This document shows, piece by piece, positions 33,083 to 43,279 of a stretch of 64,000 nucleotides of DNA. The DNA is from Owenia fusiformis (lineage: Eukaryota > Annelida > Polychaeta > Sabellida > Oweniidae), in the NCBI GenBank assembly GCA_903813345.2, contig CAIIXF020000002.1:19854455-19918454 (forward strand). Reading direction: 5' to 3'. Position 1 is the stretch's first letter; every line of letters begins with the position of its first letter. The notes under the pieces were generated by a model that saw nothing but the letters and a program-made list of their open reading frames with translations, did no database searches and was not told the DNA's origin. The position numbers and the translations under genes are program-made.

Positions 33083-33284
33083 GTAAACAATCATGCCTGG
33101 AAAACACTCATGTGCGTGTTGCGGTAAATTATTCAGTAAAGTGTACAACCGAAAATGAGACACGAAAATGCTATTCATTTGAAGAAGAGCACTACTGTGG
33201 CATGCGATTTAAGTCGTGCAGATAGTCTGGCTCGTCACACAAAATTGTGCCGTGGAATTCAAGCAGACGATATTACATATACTT

Positions 33285-33370
33285 CAGTCTCCGAGCCTTT
33301 CGTCCAGTGCCATCCGTACCTCCTGTGCCTTAGTGAAGGTACGCAACGAACGAAATGAATTTTGAAAATG
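33285..33370 (+). repeat. Short dispersed repeat inserted in the polymerase-B pseudogene
   Basis: CTCCGAGCCTTTCGTCCAGT and GGTACGCAACGAACGAAATG recur together at 42868-42928, and parts appear at 3926-3960 (inverted) and 35832-35870. Confidence 0.6.
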
Positions 33371-34103
33371 CATAGGCTTATACTTCAGGGATGGATGAAG
33401 CTGTTTCACGCAATCAAGCTAATAAATTAAATCAAATTGGAGAGGGTGACTCGAGTCCCGTGGAAATTGATGAGGACGGTGAACAACAGGATGAACAAGC
33501 CTCTGGTACAGATCAAAATCAAATGGAGGTGGATAGCCTAGTGACCACAATGATGATGAACAACGGGAACGTGAACCGTACGAACTCATAATGATACAGA
33601 AGATGAACGATTGAAAAAGATTTACATCGATAACCATCGTATCATTTACGACGCTCCCCATAAAAGAGGCAAGATTTTGCACAAGTACAATTTCCATCAA
33701 CGGGATGGAACGATCAAGATGGCGGATTTTCTGAACCAATTGGAGGAAATTCACTGAACTGAGACCAATGCGCTCAAATTGAATTTGAGATTTGGAATGG
33801 TTCTATCCCACAGGGAAACGGGAGAGTTGCGTTACTTTTATGCTCTTAACAATGACTCTGTCTTTTTCGCGTCCCCCATTCTATTTTCTGACAGAGATGA
33901 CATTGACGACACGATTGAAAAACTTCGAGAAATTGATGTGGTCAACGTTTTATTTAACCAAAGACCCGATACAAATTGGCTGCCCTATCGTCTGGTGAAT
34001 GTGAGATGGTCCATCACGAGCTTCGATTTTCCATTGGGCGCTGCTGTTTCACGAATTACATATCAAACGGAATAAAGCCATAGTCTCTCTTAATAAGCAC
34101 TAT

Positions 34104-34732
34104 GTTACGCGGTATATGGCATACATTCATGGTTGCGCGGTATTTGTGATACGGGTGAATATGCCATACTCACCTGCGGTATATGGCATATTCCGCAGGT
34201 GAGTATGCGATATTCCGCAGTGAATATGCGATACATCGATTTCAGTGAATACCCGATACTCACCTGCGGAATATGTCATACTCACTTGCGGAATATGCCA
34301 TATACCGCAGGTGAATATGACATATACCGCAGGTGAAAACGTGATACAAAAAGCCTTGATTTGATTGGTTGCGAGAATCGACTCTAAATGTAAATCTACG
34401 CTGGATTACCAATATAATTAGTGCGTCGAGTACTAATATATGAATCCTGGATTGATTGAGTTAGTTTATTACGCGAGATTGGTGACTGATACTTCTGCTA
34501 AGTTAATATATTCGATACACAGTACTGTTGATTCAGTAATCATTATAATAATTTATAACGATTTACTTGTTCGTTCAATCGATGCAACTGACAATTGCGT
34601 ACTTCCGTATCACGTTCTCATTGGTTAGTGTGTATGCCATATACCGCAAGTGAATCTGTCATACACCGCAAGTGAATATGCCATATTCGTTGCGGAATAT
34701 GACATATTTTTGTATCGTGTTTACCGCGTAAC
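34104..34732. mobile_element. 629-bp TIR element, copy 1 (GTTACGCGG ends)
   Basis: Starts GTTACGCGGTATATGGCATA and ends with TTTACCGCGTAAC. Flanks are GCACTAT and ACACTAT (6 of 7 identical). Sub-terminal zones are packed with inverted words ATATGCCATA, CCGCAGGTGAATATG and CACCTGCGGAATATG. It interrupts the polymerase-B pseudogene between the NKHY codons and the CAFRCLAYHN block. No transposase. A second copy is at 38307-38931. Confidence 0.9.
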
Positions 34733-35514
34733 ACACTATGCTACGGGAAAGTTTTACAAGGACAATTATTGCGCCTTCAGATGCCTGGCCTATCATAACG
34801 TGAAAGATGTTACTAAACTTTCTTGGAAAGAGATCACGGAAAAACAGAGACTATATGGCGTTCTTAAAAAGGAAATACCTTTATTTGAGGACACCTTTAA
34901 AATAAATGTCAATATTTACACTATTGACGAAAGAAAGGAGGTTATGCGTGAATATATAAGCACCAACAAACATAAGGATACTATGAATCTCAATCAATTT
35001 GAAAAACATCTCAGTTATATTAAAGATCTCGCCACATGTGTGTTCTCCCAAATACCGATGCAGGAACTGCGATAAACTGTCCAACAGAAGTATGGAAAAA
35101 AGGCACAAAAATAGGTGCAGGACCGCCTCTACTCATAAATACGTGGGAGGTTATTACAGCGTAGAGCCTAATTTATTCGAACAAACTTGATATCCGAGGT
35201 TTCATGGTCCCCAAGAGAAATCGTTCTTTCCCGTTCTTCATATGCTTTGACTTTGAAGCTATGTTATCCAAGGATGACACGCCCTCTGATTCCACAAAAT
35301 TGGAGTGGATGTCACGCCACATTCCCATTTCTGTGTCTGTTTGCAGCATCGTCCCGGGATTCTGAGATGAAAAATGTTTCGAGAATTCTAGCACTGACCT
35401 TTTATTGAAGGACATGCGAGAGTACCTCGATTCAAAAGACCAGCGCATCTGTAATGGGCGAACGGAATTAGATGTCACCTTAGACTTAGAGTCCAATGAA
35501 GAACCGGCCCAGAT

Positions 35515-36395
35515 GGCTTTGTATAAAAAACCTCCTACCCACGTACCCTCGTACCCACGTACGTGGGTCCTGAACCAGTCTTTAAAGAGTTAAATTTTTA
35601 AATGTTTAAAACATTATTCAATCTCAGTTTATCCTGAATTATAGATGAATTTATGCATCCATATGCCTTTATTTATAGGTCTGACATCTCTCTAGTAAAA
35701 TAAAATAAAGCCGGAATTGCATAAATGTTCATTATTTTTGAGCTATTTGATTTATGTTTTTGATATGTCGAAATGTTTTTTGTTGATCGGGCAGTCTTAC
35801 CTGTATAACACATCAGTGCTGATTAGCAATCTCCTAGCCTTCGTTCAGTGCAATCCGTGCCTCCTGTTACCTCATGCAGATTGTAAATGTCATTTATACA
35901 AAATTCTATATACATTATGGCCCAACTTCAATTTGCCAACTGCGACCATGCCAACCAATGGTCACCTCATGCAGATTGTAAATGTCATTTATACAAAATT
36001 CTATATACATTATGGTAAATTAAAAGGTATAGGACTATTAAAAGTATGACTGACAAAAATACTAAATATATGTGCTTGGTCGAATTTGCGCCAAGCAATA
36101 GATTGGTTGTACACTGTAAGACCCGATCAACAAAAAATCGCTTCGATATATCAAAAACAACACTCAAATAGCTCAAATGAACATTATCGTGCAATGCCGG
36201 CTTTATTTTATGACGAGACAGATGTCCGATCTAGAAATAAAGGCATATGGGTACATAAATTCATCCATAATTAAGCATACATTGAGATAGAATAATGTTT
36301 AAAAAATGTTAAAGATTTAACTCTTTAAAGACTGGGTCAGGACCCACGTACGTGGGTAAGAGGGTGCGTGGGTAGGAGGTTTTTTATACAAAGCC
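35515..36395. mobile_element. 881-bp long-TIR element with 9-bp target duplication (Mutator-like)
   Basis: The ends read GGCTTTGTATAAAAAACCTC and, inverted, the same at 36395. Inverted similarity continues ~300 bases inward (CCCACGTACGTGGGTCCTGA, CCTTTATTTATAGGTC.GACATC, TTTTTTGTTGATCGGG). GGCCCAGAT flanks both sides (35506-35514 and 36396-36404). A 9-bp duplication plus long TIRs fits the Mutator superfamily. No transposase. It landed inside an older CCCAGATAGCAC element. Confidence 0.8.
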
Positions 36396-36694
36396 GGCCC
36401 AGATAGCACAACTCTGATGGACCAACGTTGGTCCAACCATATTTTCCTTCGGTGGGCCAATGGACATATCGACGGTGGGCCAACCATCTCAGCCAACGTT
36501 GGACCAACAGATACGTAATTGTTGGGCCAACGTTGGCCCATCAGAGTTGTGCTATCTGGGATTGTTGGCTCCCTGGTATTAGCGGCAGCCAACGACGGGC
36601 CAATGTTGGCCCAACTTCAATTTGCCAACTGCGACCATGCCAACCAATGGCCACCAATAGCGACGTTGGCCCGACGTCTTTGTGCTATCTGGGG
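36396..36694. mobile_element. CCCAGATAGCAC element with TTGGGCCAACGTTGGCCCA palindromes
   Basis: CCCAGATAGCACAACTCTGA (36398 on) pairs with CATCAGAGTTGTGCTATCTGGG ending at about 36560, and a further end TTTGTGCTATCTGGG lies at about 36680-36694. The interior is full of GGGCCAACGTTGGCCCA-type palindromes. The first bases are duplicated at 35508-35514 because the 881-bp element inserted here. On both sides the sequence returns to the polymerase-B pseudogene. Confidence 0.65.
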
Positions 36695-36820
36695 GAAACT
36701 GAGAAAGATAATGAGCAGCCTGCTGGGGAAAAAAGCAAAAAGAAATATCACCCTGAACGAAAGCAGCTTTGTGACCTTAAGAAGAAGCTTCACGAATATA
36801 TCCAGCAAATTCCAGTGTAG

Positions 36821-37211
36821 AGATTAAAAGGTGGATTGGATGATTTAATCTCTACCATTTTAAATGGAATTCCTCATGCTTATTTTAACATAAAGCGTTG
36901 TAGCCCTTACTTAAAATTTCACTCTTTTTGCGCTTTTTGTATCATTTCCTAAAGAAATTATGAAACATATCTTATTTTCTCGCAGTTCCATAAAATTGAA
37001 CATATGTGTCCGTTCACTATGTTCTTGTCGATTTCGTCTATTTCATCATATTTTGCATTTTTCAAATTTTTTGATTCAAATTTTATACAAGTCGGATAAA
37101 CGCATTAAAGGTTTAAAATAAAGACCTCATTGACCCACAGCTTCTCATGTTGTAAAGACGTGCCCATATATCAGAACGTTTCAATTTGTTTTCGACAAGA
37201 CGTTCAACAAA
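36821..37211 (+). other. Upstream region of the repeat polyprotein gene
   Basis: AT-rich. CCCATATATCAGAACG lies ~45 bases before the start codon, and CGACAAGACGTTCAACAAA leads into ATG. A TATA-like ATATAT sits at about 37164. No other gene seen. Confidence 0.35.
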
Positions 37212-38234
37212 ATGAGGAATTTCAATGCGATGTTATATGCCGTGTTGGTACTGGCTCTTGCAGGGGAAATGAGCGCAATGAGTTATTTCCGAACAGATCT
37301 TGATGAATTGGAAAGAGCTATTCGAATACAAGGGGAGACGCAGATTGATGAAGATACTCAAACAGATGCTGAACCTAAATTGTCATGGCGACAGAAGCTA
37401 CTTCTGATGAATGCAGTGAACAAATGGAAAGCCAGCGATACTCAAGGTAGCTCCAATGAAAATGACCCGACAAGAAGAACAAACGCGCAACAAGAGCAAG
37501 AAGATGCGCAAAATGGCCAAGATGCTGAACCTAAATTGTCATGGCGACAGAAGCTTCTTCTGATGAGTGCAGTGAACAAATGGAAAGCCAGCAATACTCA
37601 AGGTAGCTCCAATGAAAATGATCTGACAAGAAGAACAAACGTGCAAGAAGATGCGCAAAATGGCCAAGATGCTGAGCCTAAATTGTCATGGAGACAAAAG
37701 GTGCTTCTGATGAATGCAATGAGCAAATGGAAAGCTAGCGATACTCAAAGTAGCTCCAATGAAAATAATCTGACAAGAAGAACAAACGTGCAAGAAGATG
37801 CGCAAAATGGCCAAGATGCTGAGCCTAAATTGTCATGGCGACAGAAGCTACTTTTGATGAATGCAGTGAATAAATGGAAAGCCAGCGATACTCAAGGTAG
37901 CTCCAATGAAAATGATCTGACAAGAAGAACAAACGTGCAAGAAGATGCGCAAAATGGCCAAGATGCTGAGCCTAAATTGTCATGGCGACAGAAGCTACTT
38001 TTGATGAATGCAGTGAATAAATGGAAAGCCAGCGATACTCAAGGTAGCGCCAATGAAAATGACCTGACAAGAAGAACAAAAGCGCAAGAGCAAGGAGATG
38101 CGCAAAATGGGCAAAATACTCCAAGTGGGTCTCTTGATGGCTATGAAGAAAAAGAAGAAGATACCGAGCCTCAATTAACATGGAAACAGATGGTGCTTCT
38201 AATGAACGCAGTGAACAAATGGAGAGGAAATTGA
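37212..38234 (+). CDS. Secreted repeat polyprotein (candidate peptide precursor), 340 aa
   Basis: One uninterrupted exon. The ATG at 37212 is followed by a hydrophobic N terminus (MRNFNAMLYAVLVLALAGEM) that fits a signal peptide cleaved near residue 22. After an acidic spacer come five modules of 49-53 residues, with AEPKLSWRQK at residues 53, 105, 154, 203 and 252, and a sixth truncated one at the C terminus (EPQLTWKQMVLLMNAVNKWR). Each module has a basic amphipathic segment (KLSWRQKLLLMNAVNKWKAS), a polar Ser/Asn/Asp linker and a TRRT site. Arg-Arg pairs at 88, 140, 189, 238 and 287 are possible prohormone-convertase sites. There are no cysteines. The DNA repeats (147 bp) are nearly identical, pointing to recent expansion or gene conversion. 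Family unknown; a neuropeptide, antimicrobial, toxin-like or structural secreted protein are all possible. A TIR element lies 70 bases past the stop. Confidence 0.75.
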   Translation: MRNFNAMLYAVLVLALAGEMSAMSYFRTDLDELERAIRIQGETQIDEDTQTDAEPKLSWRQKLLLMNAVNKWKASDTQGSSNENDPTRRTNAQQEQEDAQNGQDAEPKLSWRQKLLLMSAVNKWKASNTQGSSNENDLTRRTNVQEDAQNGQDAEPKLSWRQKVLLMNAMSKWKASDTQSSSNENNLTRRTNVQEDAQNGQDAEPKLSWRQKLLLMNAVNKWKASDTQGSSNENDLTRRTNVQEDAQNGQDAEPKLSWRQKLLLMNAVNKWKASDTQGSANENDLTRRTKAQEQGDAQNGQNTPSGSLDGYEEKEEDTEPQLTWKQMVLLMNAVNKWRGN

Positions 38235-38306
38235 TTGTGAGTAATATCAGACATTTTGATACCTACATTTTCTCAATTAGCCAATATTGATTTTACTATA
38301 GTTTCT

Positions 38307-38931
38307 GTTACGCGGAATATGGCATACATTCATGGTTGTGCGGTATTTGTGATACGGGTGAATATGCCATACTCACCTGCGGTATGTGGAATATTCCGCA
38401 GGTGAGTATGCGATATTCCGCAGTGAATATGCGATACATTGATTTCAGTGAAAACCCGATACTCGCCCGCAGAATATGTCAGCGGAATATGCCATATACA
38501 GCAGGTGAATATGACATATTCCGCAGGTGAAAACGTGATACAGAAAGACTTGGTTTGATTGGTTGCGATAATCTACTCTAAATGTAAAACTACGCTGGAT
38601 TACCAATATTGTTAGTGCGTCGAGTACTAATATAATGAATCCTGGATTGATTGGGGAAGTTTATTACGTGAGATTGGTGAGTGATTCTTCTGCATTATAC
38701 ATTGATAAATTCGATAAACTGTATTGTCGATGCAGTAATCATTATAATAATTTATAAAGTTTTATTTGTTCGTTCAATCGATGCAATTGACAATTGCGTA
38801 CTTCCGTATCACGTTCTCATTGGTTAGTGTGTATGCCATATACCGCAGGTGAATCTGTCATACACCGCAAGTGAATATGCCATATTCGTTGCGGAATATG
38901 GCATATTTTTGTATCGTGTTTACCGCGTAAC
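38307..38931. mobile_element. 625-bp TIR element, copy 2 (GTTACGCGG ends)
   Basis: Same family as 34104-34732, with the same order of sub-terminal repeats. It is flanked by an exact 7-bp direct repeat AGTTTCT (38300-38306 and 38932-38938), which fixes the element ends and suggests a 7-bp target-site rule. Probably in the 3' untranslated or downstream region of the repeat polyprotein gene. Confidence 0.9.
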
Positions 38932-38938
38932 AGTTTCT

Positions 38939-39975
38939 GTTACAACCTTATCAATGATATACAACAATACAATATCCATATTTATTATATCACTGTTATA
39001 TTTCTATCTTTCTGATTGGTCCATGCCCTACACGTGACATGATATGACGTGATATTATATTCACCAGTCACGACCAGTTGAGTGTAATTTCGATTGTATA
39101 TACCCCCGGTATTACATTGCTATGATTAATTACACCATAATGGTTTGTTTTTCCATTAAATGTGAGTTAGGAATATAATAGTGAATAATAAATCAAATAT
39201 TTATTTCCATGAATATGATAATAAATAAATAAATGAATAAATAAATAGAATAAAATTTCCAGTGAAAACCTGTGGCACTTCCACAAGATAATATTCCACT
39301 ACCACTTTGGGCTTCGTGGATATCACTTGTGAAAGATTCACTGGTATTCACCTCAACAGAATTAAATATTTGTTTCATAGTTTTAATGATTATAATTGGA
39401 CATTAGGGCCTATTGTTTCAAAATTAATTTAATGTTTTAGATGGACTTCTTTGACATTTTATTTTAAGGGCGACATTTTTTAGGACCCCACTAAATGGGC
39501 CTTGCTGGGAATTATTGGGCCTTCTTTCTAATTTTAGGACAAAACGTCAAGCCAAGGAAATGGGTCATTTTCAAAATAATTTTTTAAACTTGTTAATTTT
39601 CAGATCCGTCCCTGATTGTGTGAATAAAATCCTGTATGTGAATATATCCCCGTAAATGTAATTGATTTAAGCAATAAAATTGTTTATCATGCCTTAATTA
39701 CTATATCTAGTATTGTACTTTTATTTCCAGAATTTAAATCGATGACGAGGGCTTTGTTGACAAAACGACATGACAAGGATCATCATAACAAACTTCAAAA
39801 ATAAATAAATATCTTGAGAAAAGCTTGGACAAACATTTATCTGTAGCTAGTGAATTCTTACATTTTAAATAACCACACATCAGTGGATATCACTGCTAAA
39901 CATACCTATATTCTTTTGGAACACAATCAGTAATGTGGGTATTGTCGATGAATTAATTCTATGTGGAAGTGAAAT
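38939..39975. other. Gene-free stretch
   Basis: AT-rich, with an (ATAA)n-like run at about 39220-39250. No gene supported. Confidence 0.45.
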
Positions 39976-41201
39976 ATGTTTTGTTTGCTTTTTGAATCCT
40001 TCTGTAATGGCTGGAAACTTGAAATTAACATTGATAAAACAAAGATCATAAAATTCTTGAAATGTGGCAAAATTTGTCAAGAACGATTTCAAATAAATGG
40101 TAAGAATATACAAAATGTTCAAAATTATACATATTTAGGAATTGTCTTAAGTGCTTCTGGATCTTTTAAACCGGCCCAGCAAAACATAAAACAAAAAGAA
40201 AATAAAGCCATGTTTAAAGTTTATCGATTGACATTAAGCGGCACAGAGATGAAATCTTCACTGAAATTGAAATTGTATGATCAGCTTATCAAACCCGTCT
40301 TCATCAAAGCGCTTTAATTGAAAACAATCATATTCGGTTTCAAAAATATGTTCTTGGGATTCATAGAAAAGCCACTAACATGGCAGTAAGAGGAGAATTG
40401 GGAAGAATACCTTTGGTACAGGTAGTTGATATTATAAAAAGACAAATTAAATACCTCGGTCATTTAGAGTTGAGTACAAATGGGAGTTTACTAAACGATT
40501 CATTGATTATGAGTAAAACATTTCATTTAACAAACAACACATTTACATGGCACAAACAACTCAAAAATATACTGTGCCATATTAAAATAAAAATGGCCGA
40601 TGAATAAAATCTTGAAGACAAGGTAAACATAGAGAAGAGTACAAATAAGCTTGCTATTAAAGTCAAAAAGAAATTCAAGTATATTGGAAGAATCGTATAA
40701 ATGGGAATGAGGGGAAACTTAGATTATTTAAAGAACTAAATTCAAGTATATTGGAAGAATCGTATAAATGGGAATGAGGGGAAACTTAGATTTACATTAT
40801 TTAGAGAACTAAAATTCAAGTATATTGGAAGAATCGTATAAATGGGAATGAGAGGAAACTTAGATTATTTAAAGAACTAAAAACGCACTTTGGATTTGAA
40901 CACTACCTATCAGAAACAACATTTTCAAATCATCTTACTAGATTACGTATTAGCGCCCACAATCTAGAGATAGAGAGAGGCCAATATACAAGACCCATTA
41001 CTGATTTAAATAATCGATTTGGTAAAACATGTAAGGACGCGGTTATAAAAGATGATGAAACACACTTTTTATTCAAATGTAGACAATTGGAATATATCAG
41101 AAAATCTTATATTGAAAAACTTGAAAACCCGTGTAGTAATTTTAAAAACATGAATGACTCTCAAAAGACAATTTTTCTATTGACGAGTGAGGGGAACATA
41201 T
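39976..41201 (+). pseudogene. Non-LTR retrotransposon (LINE) reverse transcriptase, 3' part, decayed
   Basis: The first block (39976-40317) matches the palm-end/thumb region of LINE reverse transcriptases: NGWKLEINIDKTKIIKFLKC, then NYTYLGIVLSASGSFKPAQQ and LKLKLYDQLIKPV. After a frameshift near 40310 it continues as RFQKYVLGIHRKATN and 40380-40607 (MAVRGELGRIPLVQVVDIIK). The C-terminal end lies at about 40850-41201 (LRISAHNLEIERGQYTRP, KDDETHFLFKC), resembling the C-terminal Cys/His region of these ORF2 proteins. The catalytic FADD and upstream endonuclease parts are missing. A three-copy repeat splits the middle. Dead and 5'-truncated. Confidence 0.75.
40669..40880 (+). repeat. ~70-bp tandem triplication inside the LINE remnant
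   Basis: ATTCAAGTATATTGGAAGAA, TCGTATAAATGGGAATGAG and GGAAACTTAGATT occur three times in a row. They encode the VYWKNRINGNE-type segment of the LINE ORF, so a coding piece was locally triplicated after the element died or as it decayed. Confidence 0.9.
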
Positions 41202-43279
41202 AAAAAGAATCTGCTGACGTGATAAATTATCTAATGATTGGTAGAGAAAGGATTCTTATATCAAAGTAACATCGTATATGTCATTTTAAGAATGTAATTC
41301 TATTTTCTTTACTTATTGCTATTTTTACTGTTATTGAAAATTGTATACGTTTGGCCCTAAAAGAACATCGGTACAAATAAAATCCTATTTAATATATGTA
41401 TTCAAAAGTTACCTTTGAAGAAATGCTCTTTCATTTTAAAGCTTTATTCATTGCAGTAAAAAGAGGCTGTCGCTAAAATATGTTTTACTTGGTGTATTGA
41501 TTTAATAAACCGAACAGGTTATGCTGACTTTCCAGGCATCGAGATACTGCAAAAGGCGTATAATCGATGAAGGTTACATATATTTGGACCAAGGGAAAGA
41601 TCAATACCCGGTGATTTCAGCGGGAAGTGGCGTTTCGTTCAGTGGATGAGCTGCGCGCGCACGCATAAATGTGATTATCCAATATAATTAGGGGAGGGCT
41701 ATTTGAAGTAGTTTTTGGTCTCAGGCGCGACCCAGGGCTGTTGTCTTAAGAACATTTCGTTGAAAATGAGCCATTTGGCTGATAATTGGTAAGAGTTTGC
41801 GATCTTATAATGTATAACTGTTACTCAGACACATATGTTGACACGATTCTGTTGGAAATAAGCTTTGCACGGAGAGATATTCACGATTGATATGCACATT
41901 TTTGATTGTGCCATTGCTTTTCTATTGCACAATCCATGTATTGATAGTAGAAACATTAATAATGCAGATTGGTTTACCTTCAATACATGGCAGACACTAC
42001 ATATCGGTCTATTAATACCAGTTTGTGCCTTAAATAGTTTTATATTTCCATCCACGGCCTGGAGCCTGGGTGTGTTTGTCTCTTATGTGTATGCTTGTGC
42101 ATGGACTTCTAATCACTAGCAGAATTTAACATGATGCAAACTCGACATTATAACTCATGCTGTAACATTTTGACTTCGCTGGAAAACAATAGGAATTATT
42201 TTTCTTGCCAATCAATCATGAATCACAATCAAAATTTCAGAATGATCAATCAGGCAATTGTCCAAATCAAGTTATAACATTATATGATATTCAGCAAGAA
42301 GTCCGGTAGAAATACAGAATATTTAAACATCAAAGCTGAAAGTTAAAAGCTAATCTGTCAATTTTCTGTCTGCAAAAGAGCGTTTACATTTGACACAATA
42401 ACTGACTGAGGCTTTGAAATCTAGGATTCCCCAGGAAAATATGACGTCATACTAATTAGCATAAGGATTTCCCTATTGGTATGGGTCGAGCCTTGTTCGA
42501 AAACACAATCCATAAATACATGCTAATTTCTAAGGAGATAGGAAGTGTATAACGTGTTTATCGATTTTGTTTAAAGATTTAATCAATTATCAAATTGTTT
42601 AAGTGGATAAAGTGGTCACACTTGCTTCAATTCATAGCGAAATCGACGGATAGAAACTGACCGAATTCCCGATATCCTACCCCGTATTACTGTAGGCTAT
42701 AAGCACAGTGACCTACAGAGGGCGCTATCACAAACAAGTACTGCACGAACCGATAAATTCCCGGGTATTGTAACGCCCTTGTTTGGACCTCATACGACGG
42801 TCGTAGTTTCCGATGTACACGCGTGTAAGAATGAGATATGACGGGTTGACAACGAATTCGTGTCAATCTCCGAGGCTTTCGTCCAGTGCAATGAAGGTAC
42901 GCAACGAACGAAATGAATTTTGAGAATGATGTCGTGTCAGCTCTAAGAGCTACACCCGGCCTGTCAATGTACATGATAGTTAATGAAAATACAGAATGAA
43001 AATCCTGTGCTAATGGCTTATGTGAAATATTACAATAAAACTATATGTCTCCAATCAAGGAGCAAGCAACTGGGGCCCTGAACGAAAAATTCTACACGAA
43101 CAGACGTCATAGTGAATTTCACACAGGTGCATACACCTTCCTGGTATTGCGTTCCTCTTCGAACCAAATCCTACTAATGGATGATGATGACGCTCCATGG
43201 GCAATTGATTATTGCGATTGAATTATTCATCCTGAACAGCATAGTTTGTGTGCCAAATCGGATATTTTGACCATGAGCC
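41202..43279. other. Region between LINE remnant and cGAS-like gene
   Basis: No gene supported. It holds a perfect CRE-type TGACGTCA (about 42443), the short dispersed repeat at 42868-42928, and a CTCF-like CCTACAGAGGGCGC (42712-42725). Short open frames at 41825-42119 look fortuitous. Confidence 0.4.
42712..42725 (+). promoter_or_regulatory. CTCF-like motif
   Basis: CCTACAGAGGGCGC matches most positions of the bilaterian CTCF core (CC..YAGRGGGCGC). It lies 555 bases upstream of the cGAS-like ATG. The same 13-base word recurs at 61750-61762 with unrelated flanks. Binding is not shown by sequence alone. Confidence 0.3.

Larger units (their letters stand above)
33083..36820 (+). pseudogene. 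Broken C2H2-finger / family-B DNA polymerase gene of a Polinton/Maverick-like (or related) mobile element
   Basis: Blocks in order: C2H2-like fingers (from ATG at 33084, CACCGKLF-type, then LSRADSLARHTKLC); an acidic linker (33391-33590); a conserved block (33779-34075, with FGMVLS.RETGELRYFYALN and RPDTNWLPYRLVNV); then after a transposon DNYCAFRCLAYHN (from about 34762), HLSYIKDL and YRCRNCDKLSNRSMEKRH; then FFPFFICFDFEAML and HIPISVSVCSIVPGF (35230-35370), where FDFEA fits a polymerase-B Exo I motif; then LCDLKKKLHEYIQQIPV (36767-36818). The polymerase domain proper is absent. Breaks: frameshifts near 33145, 34060, 35040 and 35175; an in-frame stop near 35362; an ~80-base repeat near 33285-33370; a TIR element at 34104-34732; and a double insertion at about 35508-36694. 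It is non-functional. Such genes occur in virus-like self-synthesising transposons; the exact family is an inference. Confidence 0.6.

Noticed and set aside
35717-36274. Several frames on both strands
   Set aside because: Inside the 881-bp long-TIR element, which shows no transposase.
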